Shown here: positions 24,023-33,805 of the stretch, piece after piece | Layout: each line of letters opens with the position of its first letter | Numbering within the stretch: position 1 is the first letter of the stretch | Assembly: GCA_023256835.1 (NCBI GenBank) | Contig: JALREE010000292.1 | Span: forward strand, 1-45,890 | Origin: Pseudomonadales bacterium | GTDB taxonomy: Bacteria > Pseudomonadota > Gammaproteobacteria > Pseudomonadales > Pseudohongiellaceae | Reading direction: 5' to 3' | DNA length: 45,890 nucleotides | Notes under the pieces: model-generated | What the model was told of the DNA's origin: nothing | What the model saw: the letters and a program-made list of their open reading frames with translations, nothing else | Databases searched by the model: none | Program-made: the position numbers and the translations under genes

Positions 24023-25453
24023 ATGCGCTTCATCACCGTGGTGGCAGTGCTGGCTTCGACGCTTCTCGCATCAGCGGCGTTGCCTGCCGTATTGGACCCC
24101 GAAAGCCCCGTGGAGCTGCCACTGCAGCAGCTTGAGACTGCGCTGGATGCCGCTGGGGTGGACATCGCCTTCAATCTCAATCGTCGACAGGTGGCAGGTC
24201 AGTCGCCACGCCGACCCCGTATCGGGGCCTTGGCGGATCTACCGCCTTTGAGTTTTCCGGACTCCGAGCAGCTGCTCGCCTGGGAGGAGGCCTTGGCCCG
24301 CGGCGAGATCGGAGCGCTTGCGTTTCTGACAGCGGAACAGGCCATTCCATCGGCCGACGAGGATTTTCATCGCCGTTGGCTCGACACTCCGGCGCCTCAG
24401 CGCCATCTGCTGAGTTTCGCCAGCGTGGATGCCATGACGGCAGCCACAGTGCAGGCACTGCTGCAGGCTGAGCATGCCACGCTGCTGCTTAGCGGCGCTG
24501 CCGTCGCGCAGAGTCCTGAGGCAGGGGGGCGTCTGTTTGCCACGGCTGGACGACGCTGGGTCGTGGATTCTGTCGCTGCCCGGGATCTCGATCTGACCAT
24601 ACCCGACTTCGACCTGCTGGGGGAGTCCCTGCGGCGCGACAGCGACTCGGCCATCGATCCTGACAGCAGGGCACTGCGGCGCATCGCGGCGAACGAGCCG
24701 GCGGTCTTTCTCAAGGAGAGTCTCGGCGATGAGTTTGAAGCGTCGACAATTCCCGAGATCATCGTTCCTGGCGGAATTGCCTTTGGTGAAAACGCGGTCT
24801 TGCATTCTGAGAACGTGGCTTTGGTGTTCGCGGAGGATCGGTTGTGGCTGGCGCAGAACGGACGCCGGCTTCCGCTGCCGGCCGAGGCCCCGGCCTTGCT
24901 CAAGGCGGCCTTCGATCTTGCCAGGCGCTCCGAGCGTACAGGGTCTGATGCCATTGTCGACATCGATGAGCGCGGACGGGTCCGTATCTCGTCCGAGCTC
25001 AAGGACACGGATCTTGGCGCGGGGATGGTGCGCCTGGACCTTGTGCCGTTCAATCACGTGACGCGGCTGGATGTGCTGAAGAGCGTGATCATCGACACCA
25101 GTGTCGCGATTGAGCAGAGGCAGGACGAGCTTCACTTCCTGACTAAGTACGAGGTGCGGTTTCTTCAGTCCGATCGACTGCACATCGCGCGCACGCAGGC
25201 CGCACTGGTGTATCGCTATGACTCCTCGAGTCAGTAGGCGACATTCGAGGACTCCTGGGGGCCCGAGGCCTTCAGGCTGGAAGGGCGTACCGATTTCGAT
25301 GCTCTGGGCAGCAGCACTGCAGAAGCGGGCCGCTTTGCTGCCTGGATCGCGCTGTTCCGCAAGGTGCACGGGAATGCACTGGATTTCAGTCACGGACGCT
25401 ACGAGTTCCTCAAACTGGACAAGGCGGGTCGGGCAACTCCCACCCGGATGTGA
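24023..25453 (+). pseudogene. Exported unknown protein interrupted by an in-frame amber codon
   Basis: The frame opens at 24023, with GGAGG 8 bases upstream, and encodes a signal peptide (MRFITVVAVLASTLLASAALP) and about 404 residues to a TAG at 25235-25237. The same frame then continues for another 71 codons without a stop (ATFEDSWGPEAFRLEG, then GRFAAWIALFRKVHG and HGRYEFLKLDKAG) to a TGA at 25451. That end lies 6 bases before the next gene, matching the tight spacing of this set. So the original protein was probably about 476 residues and the amber codon is a nonsense change, or the codon is read through, or it is a sequencing error. I recognise no known domain; the central part is rich in charged residues and has no Cys. 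An ATG at 23996 overlapping the previous stop is an alternative start. Confidence 0.7.
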
Positions 25454-25459
25454 GCGGCG

Positions 25460-26656
25460 ATGTGCAAGCAATGCCCCCTGATGAGAACGACAGTGCTGCT
25501 GGTTCTGGTGGCACTGCTGTCCGGTTGTTCCGCGATCCGGCTGGAACTCCCCCTTGCGTCGGACAATGCCCTGGAAGCGCAGATCCTGTCACAGCAGGGC
25601 GATGCCTTTCCGCAGCTCGACCCACTCGCCTTGAATCAGGACATCATCGACTACCTCGACACTCATGTGACCGATCGCTCTTCGGACTACCGTATCGTTG
25701 ATCGTCTGCAGCAATTGCTCTTCACCGAAGGCTATCTGAACCTGCAGTACGACGATCAGCGCACGCGCACTGCCGTGCAGACCTTTGCCGACAGGCAGGG
25801 CAATTGTCTGTCCGTGGTCAGCCTCTATATCGCGATGGCGCGTCATCTGGGCGTCAATGCTCAATATCAGACGGTGCGCGTGCGCCCGAGCTGGGACCGT
25901 CGTGGCGAGCACCTGGTGTTGAGTCAGCACATCAATGCCATCGGGCGACTTGATCAGAACACGCAGTACGTCGTCGACTTCACGCCTGAAATCACCCTGC
26001 AACAGCTCACGGCCAGCCGCGTCACGGATGCACAGGGTCGGGCACTGTATTTCAACAATCTGGGTGTCGAGGCGCTGATCGCCAATGAACTGGATCTGGC
26101 GGTGGCCTATTTCCGCAATGCGCTGTGGATTGACCCCGAACAATCGATTGTCTGGAACAATCTTGGCTCCACTTACAACAGGCAGGGCCATCGCGACTTC
26201 GCAGGCTACGCCTATCGCAAGGCCTTCTCGCTCGATCGCACAAATGCCACCGCCATCAACAATCTGGTGAAATTCCACACGGCGGAAGGCGATTTGGAAA
26301 CCGCGCAGCGTTACGCCAGAGCCATCGAGCGTTTCAACGAGAGCAACCCCTATTTTCATTACAACCTAGGTAACGAGGCCTACGCGCAGGGGGATTTCGA
26401 ACTGGCTCGCACACACTACGAGCGTGCCATACGACGCAAGGACGGTGAGCCGGACTTCTATCTGGCCTTGAGCAAGACCTGGGAAATGCTGGGCGACATG
26501 GAGCAGTCTGCTACACAGCTGGCGCTGGCGCGCGTGACCGTGCTGACAGCCAACCAGCTTTACCTCCCGAGTCGTGACAAGGTGCGCGTGCTGGATGAGC
26601 GGTCGATTCTACGTTCTTCGAGTGCGGGGTTCAGCGTGCGGGCCACCCCGCGTTGA
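25460..26656 (+). CDS. Lipoprotein with transglutaminase-like and TPR domains
   Basis: A protein of up to 398 residues. The N-terminal signal has a lipobox, LLSGC (Cys23). An alternative start at codon 8 (25481) leaves the same lipobox and is equally likely, since no strong ribosome site is seen. Residues about 60-195 look like a transglutaminase/cysteine-protease-like fold: GNCLSVVSLYIAMARHLG with the candidate nucleophile Cys116, a later His-containing stretch (HLVLSQHINAIG) and YVVDFTP with a candidate Asp. TPR repeats follow (ALYFNNLGVEALIANELDLA, then SIVWNNLGSTYNRQGHRD and PYFHYNLGNEAYAQGDFE). It closes the three-gene exported set. It may process or bind a cell-envelope protein, which is inference. 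It converges on ispB with 10 bases between. Confidence 0.78.
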   Translation: MCKQCPLMRTTVLLVLVALLSGCSAIRLELPLASDNALEAQILSQQGDAFPQLDPLALNQDIIDYLDTHVTDRSSDYRIVDRLQQLLFTEGYLNLQYDDQRTRTAVQTFADRQGNCLSVVSLYIAMARHLGVNAQYQTVRVRPSWDRRGEHLVLSQHINAIGRLDQNTQYVVDFTPEITLQQLTASRVTDAQGRALYFNNLGVEALIANELDLAVAYFRNALWIDPEQSIVWNNLGSTYNRQGHRDFAGYAYRKAFSLDRTNATAINNLVKFHTAEGDLETAQRYARAIERFNESNPYFHYNLGNEAYAQGDFELARTHYERAIRRKDGEPDFYLALSKTWEMLGDMEQSATQLALARVTVLTANQLYLPSRDKVRVLDERSILRSSSAGFSVRATPR

Positions 26657-26666
26657 CAGCGGGAGT

Positions 26667-27653
26667 TCAGCTGCTGCGGCGAACTGACAGGTTGGCCATG
26701 TCAAGAAGGGCAGTGCGGTAAGGGGTGTCCGGCAGGCCTTGAAGCAGCGCAATAGCGGTGTCAGCCTGCTTGAACGCCAGTTCTCGTGTGTATTCCAGGC
26801 TGCCGCACTTGCGCACGATGGCGATCACCCTCTGCAGCACGAGCTCACGGTTCTCGATTCCTTGCTGGCCGCCGGCCTCGATGCAACGCCGCAGCAACGC
26901 GGCGTCCTCTGCGTCGGCATTGCGCATGGCGTGGATCAGCGGCAGCGTCGGCTTGCCTTCCGCAAGATCATCGCCCACGTTCTTGCCCATAGTTGCAGCA
27001 TCGCCGTCGTAGTCCAGCACGTCATCGATCAGCTGGAAGGCCATGCCAATATGCATGCCGGCATCACGCAGAATCGCGCGTTGTGCATCGGTGGCTCCGG
27101 CGAGCAAAGCGCCGCACTCGGCGGCAGCCTGGAAGAGAATGGCCGTCTTGTGGCGAATCACATTCATGTAGCCTTCCTGGGTCGCTGCGCTGTTGTGCTT
27201 GTTGATCAGCTGCAATACCTCGCCCTCGGCGATGCGGTTGGTCGTGTCAGCGATGATGCGCATGATGTCCATGCTGCCAATGCTGACAAGGATCTGGAAG
27301 GCGCGTGAATAGATGAAGTCGCCCACTAGCACGCTGGAGGGGTTGTTCCATTTCTCGTTGGCGGTCGGGCGACCTCTGCGCATGGCCGACATGTCCACCA
27401 CGTCGTCGTGGAGCAAGGTGGCCGTATGGATGAATTCGATCACGGCTGCCAGCCGGATGTGGTCAGTGCCCTTGTAGCTGCAGCTGCGTGCGCTGAGCAG
27501 TACCAGAACCGGTCGCATGCGTTTGCCGCCAGCGTCGATGATGTAGTGCCCGATACTCTCGACCAGCGCGACATCGGAATACAGCTGGTCGACAATCACC
27601 TGATTGACAGCTTCGAAATCGGACGCGACAACCGCGCGAATCTGTTTGTACAT
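26667..27653 (-). CDS. ispB: Octaprenyl diphosphate synthase IspB
   Basis: A 328-residue trans-polyprenyl diphosphate synthase that builds the side chain of ubiquinone. Both aspartate-rich metal sites are present: DDVVD at residues 83-87 in LLHDDVVDMSAMRRGRPTAN and DDVLD near 212 in FQLIDDVLDYDGD. GGKRMRPVL near 42 and GKNVGDDLAEGKPTLP near 230 are also typical, the latter of long-chain synthases. Length (about 323) matches IspB. It is divergent from rplU across a 330-base spacer holding a promoter for each direction, the arrangement also found in E. coli and Pseudomonas. Confidence 0.93.
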   Translation of the reverse strand: MYKQIRAVVASDFEAVNQVIVDQLYSDVALVESIGHYIIDAGGKRMRPVLVLLSARSCSYKGTDHIRLAAVIEFIHTATLLHDDVVDMSAMRRGRPTANEKWNNPSSVLVGDFIYSRAFQILVSIGSMDIMRIIADTTNRIAEGEVLQLINKHNSAATQEGYMNVIRHKTAILFQAAAECGALLAGATDAQRAILRDAGMHIGMAFQLIDDVLDYDGDAATMGKNVGDDLAEGKPTLPLIHAMRNADAEDAALLRRCIEAGGQQGIENRELVLQRVIAIVRKCGSLEYTRELAFKQADTAIALLQGLPDTPYRTALLDMANLSVRRSS

Positions 27654-27749
27654 GGGACTACCGTGATCAATGCCGTTGCCGGCCGAGGCCTTGCCAAACT
27701 GCCGGGAGTAAGCACGCGGGCGCTGGAGCAGGGTGGAAAATGTGCGTGC

Positions 27750-27778
27750 ATGCTAGGGGCGAAGGGCATGACTGTCAA
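27750..27778 (-). promoter_or_regulatory. Promoter of ispB
   Basis: Read leftward: TTGACA (27778-27773), a 17-base spacer and TAGCAT (27755-27750). Perfect -35, fair -10. It sits about 97 bases before the ispB ATG. Confidence 0.65.
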
Positions 27779-27842
27779 GAATGACGGGCCCCGCCGGGTG
27801 TCGCAATTGGGCGAAATGATTGGATAATTTCACTGCTCGTGC

Positions 27843-27871
27843 TTGCCACTGCCGGAGCGTTCTCGTAAAAT
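27843..27871 (+). promoter_or_regulatory. Promoter of rplU-rpmA
   Basis: TTGCCA (27843-27848), a 17-base spacer and TAAAAT (27866-27871), followed by a GC-rich discriminator (GCCCGCCCC), as expected for ribosomal-protein promoters under stringent control. The leader is about 105 bases long and ends with the GGAG ribosome site. Confidence 0.7.
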
Positions 27872-27983
27872 GCCCGCCCCTATAGGCACTGCTGGACTAC
27901 AGGTTCGCTGACCCGTCACGACGGAGTCACGTTGAGACCGCAGCGCTGGCAGAGAATACCCTATACCCAATCTGGAGTGAGAT

Positions 27984-28295
27984 ATGTACGCGGTAATTGA
28001 AAGTGGTGGCAAGCAACACCGAGTGGTTGAGGGCGAGATCCTGAAGCTGGAGAAACTGGAAGCCGCCACTGGTGAACAGGTCAGCTTCGACAAGGTGCTG
28101 ATGGTTGGCGAAGGCGAGTCCGTGAAGATCGGTGCTCCCTACGTTGCTGGCAGCAAGGTGACTGCGGAAGTCGTGGCTCAGGGTCGTGCCGACAAGGTGC
28201 GCATCATCAAGTTCCGTCGCCGCAAGCACCACTTGAAACACCAGGGCCACCGTCAGTGGTTCACCGCAGTCAAGATCACAGGCATTTCCGTTTAA
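27984..28295 (+). CDS. rplU: 50S ribosomal protein L21
   Basis: A 103-residue protein, the standard size. [14 protein letters not shown] at the start and [21 protein letters not shown] near the end are the L21 signatures. L21 binds 23S rRNA with L20 in the large subunit. GGAGTGAG lies 4 bases before the ATG. It is followed by rpmA after 29 bases. Confidence 0.98.
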   Translation: MYAVIESGGKQHRVVEGEILKLEKLEAATGEQVSFDKVLMVGEGESVKIGAPYVAGSKVTAEVVAQGRADKVRIIKFRRRKHHLKHQGHRQWFTAVKITGISV

Positions 28296-28324
28296 AGTCG
28301 GGCGCAAGCTGGCAGGAGTAGAAG

Positions 28325-28582
28325 ATGGCTCATAAAAAGGCAGGTGGTAGTACCAGTAACGGCCGCGATTCCCAGTCGAAGCGACTTGGTGTCAAGCGTT
28401 TCGGCGGTGAGACAGTTCTGGCAGGCAATATCCTCGTGCGTCAGCGCGGCACTCACTTTCACCCCGGTGTGAATGTCGGTCTTGGTAAGGATCACACGAT
28501 CTTCGCGACCGTCACCGGTACCGTGAAGTTTGAAGTCAAAGGTCCAGCTCGCAGAAAATTCGTCAGCATCGTTCCGGTCTGA
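28325..28582 (+). CDS. rpmA: 50S ribosomal protein L27
   Basis: An 85-residue protein. [20 protein letters not shown] is the L27 N-terminal tail, which reaches the peptidyl-transferase centre, followed by [10 protein letters not shown] and [10 protein letters not shown]. The tail starts with MAHKK and no cleavable extension, as in Gammaproteobacteria. It is cotranscribed with rplU; a terminator follows before obgE. Confidence 0.98.
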   Translation: MAHKKAGGSTSNGRDSQSKRLGVKRFGGETVLAGNILVRQRGTHFHPGVNVGLGKDHTIFATVTGTVKFEVKGPARRKFVSIVPV

Positions 28583-28639
28583 TCTGGCGATTCACTTCGT
28601 TCGCCGAGCGTGCAGGCCAGTGGTCGAGCGTGTTCGGGC

Positions 28640-28668
28640 AAAAAGCCTCGTCCGTGACGGGGCTTTTT
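28640..28668 (+). terminator. Intrinsic terminator between rpmA and obgE
   Basis: AAAAAGCC (28640-28647) pairs with GGCTTTTT (28661-28668), with an inner TCGTC/GACGG pairing. The T-tail is part of the stem. It would set the ribosomal-protein genes above obgE in expression. Confidence 0.75.
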
Positions 28669-28725
28669 CATATTGGGTAATTCGCCGCATCACTGCAGCA
28701 GTCATCCCCGTCTCGGGGCAGGTAA

Positions 28726-29901
<1,176 letters not shown>

Positions 29902-29931
29902 TGGCTTGAAGAGACCGCGAGACCTGTCTGC

Positions 29932-31053
29932 ATGATGCGAAAAGACTTGCTGAAGACACGCTGCTGGGTGGTGAAGATCGGCAGTTCCCTGATCACGAAC
30001 AACGGGCTTGGCCTGGACAAACAGGCGATTTCAGCCTGGGTTGGACAACTGGTTTCCATGCAGAAGCAGGGTATCCAGGTGGTTCTGGTCTCCTCGGGAG
30101 CCGTCGCAGAAGGGGTGGCGCGGCTTGGTCTCAAGAAACGGCCGAAGGAAATTCATCTGCAGCAGGCCGCCGCGGCGGTTGGGCAGATGGGCTTGATCCA
30201 GACCTACGAAACCTTTTTCAAGGAGTACGGTGTCCATACGGCACAGATACTCCTAACCCACGACGATCTTTCCAATCGCACGCGTTATCTCAATGCGCGC
30301 AGCACACTGCGCACCCTTGTGGACATGCAGGTCATCCCGGTCATCAACGAGAACGACACCGTGGCCACCGCCGAATTGTGCTTTGGTGACAACGACACCC
30401 TGGGTGCCCTGGTAGCCAATCTGGTCAATGCCGATGCGCTTGTCATTCTCACGGATCAGAAGGGCTTGCACGAGTCGGATCCACGTCAGAATCCCGATGC
30501 ACCGGTCATCAGCACGGCCATGGCCGGCGATCCGACGCTGGCAGGCATGGCAGGCGAGGGCGGCAGCCTGGGACGAGGTGGCATGATCACCAAGGTTTCC
30601 GCAGCGAAACTGGCGGCGCGTTCAGGCGCGTGCACCCTCATCGCCAGTGGTCGTGAGCCGAACGTGCTGGTCAGGCTGGCGCAGGGTGAAGAGATCGGCA
30701 CCTTGCTATTGCCTGAAAAGCAGCCCATGGCTGCACGCAAGCAATGGCTGGCTGGTCAATTGAAGGCCAAAGGGCAGTTGATCATCGATGCCGGTGCCGT
30801 GAAGGTATTGACGGGATCGGGGCGCAGTCTGCTGCCCGTCGGGGTGATTGCATGTCAAGGGCAGTTCGAGCGGGGCGATGTTGTCACGTGTCTCGACGAA
30901 AACGGCAAGGAAGTCGCGCGCGGCCTGGTGAACTACGACAGCCGAGAGACTGCGAAACTCCTGCGAGTGTCCAGTGACAGGATCGAGGACGTGCTGGGCT
31001 ATTCGGGCGAGGAGGAAATGATCCATCGCGACAACATGGTGCTCGTGGAATAG
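29932..31053 (+). CDS. proB: Glutamate 5-kinase ProB
   Basis: A 373-residue kinase for the first step of proline synthesis: ATP-dependent phosphorylation of glutamate. The amino-acid kinase domain has [12 protein letters not shown] near residue 13, [16 protein letters not shown] near 46 and [20 protein letters not shown] near 138. The C-terminal PUA domain begins near residue 280 ([23 protein letters not shown]). ATG codons at 29932 and 29935 are both possible; no strong ribosome site is seen, and translation may be coupled to obgE. proA is not adjacent. A strong terminator follows. Confidence 0.96.
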   Translation: MMRKDLLKTRCWVVKIGSSLITNNGLGLDKQAISAWVGQLVSMQKQGIQVVLVSSGAVAEGVARLGLKKRPKEIHLQQAAAAVGQMGLIQTYETFFKEYGVHTAQILLTHDDLSNRTRYLNARSTLRTLVDMQVIPVINENDTVATAELCFGDNDTLGALVANLVNADALVILTDQKGLHESDPRQNPDAPVISTAMAGDPTLAGMAGEGGSLGRGGMITKVSAAKLAARSGACTLIASGREPNVLVRLAQGEEIGTLLLPEKQPMAARKQWLAGQLKAKGQLIIDAGAVKVLTGSGRSLLPVGVIACQGQFERGDVVTCLDENGKEVARGLVNYDSRETAKLLRVSSDRIEDVLGYSGEEEMIHRDNMVLVE

Positions 31054-31093
31054 GGAACCCCTGCCGCAGCGGGATCATGAAATCTGCACCAAT

Positions 31094-31121
31094 AAAAAAA
31101 CCGGCTGAAGCCGGTTTTTTT
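31094..31121. terminator. Bidirectional terminator between proB and rpsT
   Basis: AAAAAACCGGC and GCCGGTTTTTT form an 11-pair stem around TGAA. With A and T runs on either side it can stop transcription from both convergent genes. Confidence 0.9.
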
Positions 31122-31140
31122 ATTTCCACAGCTGCAGATC

Positions 31141-31410
31141 TCAGGCGGCTTTGAGCGCCAGAATTGCAGTGTTCAGACGGCTTTTGTGACGAGCAGCCTT
31201 GTTCTTGTGGATGATGCCCTTGTCGGCCATTCTGTCGATCACGGGTACTGCGTTGTTGTAGGCAACTGTCGCCTTGTCGTAATCGCCAGTCTGGATCGCC
31301 GCAATCACCTTCTTCAGGTAGGTGCGAACCATGGAACGAAAGCTTGCATTGTGACGACGACGAACTTCCCCCTGACGGGCGCGCTTACGAGCTTGTGCTG
31401 AGTTGGCCAA
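31141..31410 (-). CDS. rpsT: 30S ribosomal protein S20
   Basis: An 89-residue S20, which binds 16S rRNA early in assembly. [20 protein letters not shown] at the start and [14 protein letters not shown] near the end are family marks. The start is TTG at 31410, with AAGGAG 6 bases upstream; an in-frame ATG at 31440 would add 10 residues found in no S20 and lacks a site. A UUG start is also used by E. coli rpsT, where it helps autoregulation. The promoter at 31533-31561 overlaps that of fabV. Confidence 0.96.
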   Translation of the reverse strand: MANSAQARKRARQGEVRRRHNASFRSMVRTYLKKVIAAIQTGDYDKATVAYNNAVPVIDRMADKGIIHKNKAARHKSRLNTAILALKAA

Positions 31411-31532
31411 CTGATGCTCCTTGATGCATAGGCAATTCAATACGATTCAGATTTTGCGGCAGATTCCGTGCCGGAGATTCCAGGCCGGATCGACGAACGC
31501 CACGCGTTCGCCAGCCGATTTTTAGACGCGGC

Positions 31533-31561
31533 ACTATGCCGGTTTAATCCGGTGTTGTCAA
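31533..31561 (-). promoter_or_regulatory. Promoter of rpsT
   Basis: Read leftward: TTGACA (31561-31556), a 17-base spacer, then CATAGT (31538-31533). The -35 hexamer overlaps the -35 of the rightward fabV promoter by five bases. Confidence 0.75.
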
Positions 31562-31582
31562 GGCAGCGAACGGCACTATAAT
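31555..31582 (+). promoter_or_regulatory. Promoter of fabV
   Basis: TTGTCA (31555-31560), a 16-base spacer and a perfect TATAAT (31577-31582). It shares its -35 region with the leftward rpsT promoter. Confidence 0.75.
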
Positions 31583-31657
31583 GACCGCCTTTGCCTCGAG
31601 GCAACCCGCTTCGAAGCTGCCGTATCGATTTGCCACCAAGGGGAAACAGGACACTTC

Positions 31658-32842
31658 ATGATCATCAAGCCGAAAGTTCGCGGATTCATCTGTATCAACG
31701 CCCATCCCCAGGGGTGTGCTGCCAATGTGCACGAGCAGATTGCCTACGTGAAGGCGCAGGGTACCGTCGCCGGTGGCCCCCGTAATGTGCTGGTCCTGGG
31801 ATGTTCCACCGGCTATGGACTTTCATCCCGCATTGCGGCGGCTTTTGGCAGTGGAGCCAGCACGCTCGGGGTCTGCTTCGAGAAGCCTCCCACTGACGCC
31901 AAGACGGCTTCAGCCGGTTATTACAATACTGCCGCCTTTCATGAAGAGGCCGAAGCGGCCGGTCTGTTCTGCCAGACCATCAATGGTGACGCCTTCTCCT
32001 CCCAGTGCAAGGAGCAGGTCATCGAGGCCCTGAAAGCCGGCATGGGCAAGGTCGATCTCATCGTTTACAGCTTGGCCGCGCCACGTCGTACCGACCCCGC
32101 CACTGGCGAGACATACTCCTCCGTTCTGAAGCCCATCGGTCAGGCCTACACTGCCAAGAATCTGAATACCGACACGCACAAGATCGCTCCTGTCACCGTG
32201 GAGCCGGCCAGTGCTGAAGAGATCGCCGCCACTGTGAAAGTCATGGGCGGCGAGGACTGGGAACTGTGGATAGCGGCACTGAAGCAGGAAGGTCTGCTGG
32301 CGGAAGGCTGCAAGACCGTCGCTTACACCTATCTGGGCGACAAGCTCACCTGGCCGATCTACGGACACGCCACCATTGGCAAGGCGAAGGAAGATCTGGA
32401 CCGCGCTGCCGCTGCTATCGCGCAGTCACTCGCCGGCCTGAAGGGAGACGCTCGTGTCGCCGTGCTGAAGGCTGTCGTGACACAGGCCAGTTCCGCAATT
32501 CCCGTCATGCCTCTCTATTTGTCCATCCTGTTCAAGGTGATGAAGGAGCAAGGCTCGCACGAAGGCTGCATGGAGCAGATCCAGCGGCTGTTCACCGAGT
32601 GTCTCTATTCTTCGGCGCCGCGCCTCGACGCCGTTGGTCGTCTGCGCGTCGATGAAAGGGAGCTCGATCCGGCTGTACAGCAGCGCGTCGAAGTGCTGTG
32701 GGAGCAGGTTGACGAGAGCAATCTGTTCGAGCTGACCGACTTTGCGGGCTATAACGCCGAATTCCTCAAGCTGTTCGGCTTCGGCGTGAGCGGTATCAAC
32801 TACGACGCCGAGACCAGCCCGCTGGTTGAGTACGACTTCTAG
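31658..32842 (+). CDS. fabV: Trans-2-enoyl-ACP reductase FabV
   Basis: A 394-residue NADH-dependent enoyl-ACP/enoyl-CoA reductase for the last step of each fatty-acid elongation cycle. [20 protein letters not shown] at the start and [21 protein letters not shown] near residue 46 (nucleotide site) are the FabV signatures. The active-site pattern Tyr-x8-Lys is visible near 230 ([23 protein letters not shown] is the surrounding region in outline). Length is standard (about 400). FabV replaces or supplements FabI and is naturally little affected by triclosan. It ends directly against the convergent hydrolase gene with no spacer. Confidence 0.96.
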   Translation: MIIKPKVRGFICINAHPQGCAANVHEQIAYVKAQGTVAGGPRNVLVLGCSTGYGLSSRIAAAFGSGASTLGVCFEKPPTDAKTASAGYYNTAAFHEEAEAAGLFCQTINGDAFSSQCKEQVIEALKAGMGKVDLIVYSLAAPRRTDPATGETYSSVLKPIGQAYTAKNLNTDTHKIAPVTVEPASAEEIAATVKVMGGEDWELWIAALKQEGLLAEGCKTVAYTYLGDKLTWPIYGHATIGKAKEDLDRAAAAIAQSLAGLKGDARVAVLKAVVTQASSAIPVMPLYLSILFKVMKEQGSHEGCMEQIQRLFTECLYSSAPRLDAVGRLRVDERELDPAVQQRVEVLWEQVDESNLFELTDFAGYNAEFLKLFGFGVSGINYDAETSPLVEYDF

Positions 32843-33547
32843 TCACGGATTCTGCAGCACGGACTGCAGCCAGGGGTCCAGGGTCTCCCATTCCATCGAG
32901 AACATGTGGGGGGCCATGAACACCAGGCCCGCATCGACAATCGCGCCCGCTTCTTCCAGGGCGGCGCGCGTTTCCTCGAATCGATTCATCCAGCTGAACT
33001 CGTCCTGGTCGCCGATCCTCAGATAAATGGGCATGCCGGCGAGTCTCGACACCTCCAGCCGTTCCGGGATCAGGGCGGGCACCGCCATGACGCCTCGGTA
33101 GTCCTCGGGCGAGCGGGCCGCAATCTCCAGTGCGGACATACCCCCGTTGGAAATGCCGGCGAGCAGGGTCTTGTCGTCCGCAATTCTTTCATCTTCCTGC
33201 AGTAGAGTGATCAGCTGCGGGATCAGGGCGTTGTTGCCACCGCGAAACGACCGGCCGTTGGGTGACACCGGCACAGCCACTGCCCAGCCGCGCTCCTTGA
33301 GTTCCTCGGCCAGCCAGAAGTGCAGATCGCGTGCGAGGGATTCATCGCCCGAGCCGCCTGGCATGAGAATCACCAAAGGCGCGCCGCCAGCGGGCGCAGT
33401 GGAAGGGAGCAGTCGGTAGACGGCGAGGGTGCTGGCATCGGGGAGCGTCACTTCGACGCGTTCGGTCTGTGCCAGAACAGGCATCTGCACGCAGGACAAG
33501 CCTGTCAGCAACAATATGTGGAAGAGTTTTTGCATCGTGATTTTCAT
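32843..33547 (-). CDS. Exported alpha/beta-hydrolase
   Basis: A 234-residue protein with a signal peptide (about residues 1-27, ending VLAQ). The nucleophile elbow is GISNGG with Ser133. LMPGGSGDES near 61 would supply the oxyanion hole, an Asp lies in RIGDQDEF near residue 185 and a His in MAPHMFSME near 215, so the triad looks complete. Resembles dienelactone-hydrolase / poly-hydroxybutyrate-depolymerase-like esterases. The start at 33547 is tentative: ATG 33535 (MQKLFH) is also possible, and neither has a good ribosome site. Convergent with fabV, divergent from the glucan synthase. Substrate unknown. Confidence 0.8.
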   Translation of the reverse strand: MKITMQKLFHILLLTGLSCVQMPVLAQTERVEVTLPDASTLAVYRLLPSTAPAGGAPLVILMPGGSGDESLARDLHFWLAEELKERGWAVAVPVSPNGRSFRGGNNALIPQLITLLQEDERIADDKTLLAGISNGGMSALEIAARSPEDYRGVMAVPALIPERLEVSRLAGMPIYLRIGDQDEFSWMNRFEETRAALEEAGAIVDAGLVFMAPHMFSMEWETLDPWLQSVLQNP

Positions 33548-33728
33548 CCGCGGGAAGCGAGGTTGTTTAACGGTGATTACAGATTTTGCGAGGCCTCATT
33601 CGGTGCGAAAGCTCCCTTCATGTGCCTTTTTGGTGCGCTGCCTGACTTTGGTGCGAGCCGGGAAAAATCGTGCCATTTCAAGGTTTTTTCAAGCCTGCGG
33701 AGGCAAAAATATATTTCCGTGTGAACCA

Positions 33729-33757
33729 TTGACGGGCATGGGGCGTAACCATACCAT
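33729..33757 (+). promoter_or_regulatory. Promoter of GH17-GT2 glucan synthase
   Basis: TTGACG (33729-33734), a 17-base spacer and TACCAT (33752-33757), followed by GCGCGCC. It lies 49 bases before the ATG. Confidence 0.6.
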
Positions 33758-33805
33758 GCGCGCCGTTTGTCCACCTCACCCATTTTTTCCTGATTCCCTG
33801 GATCT

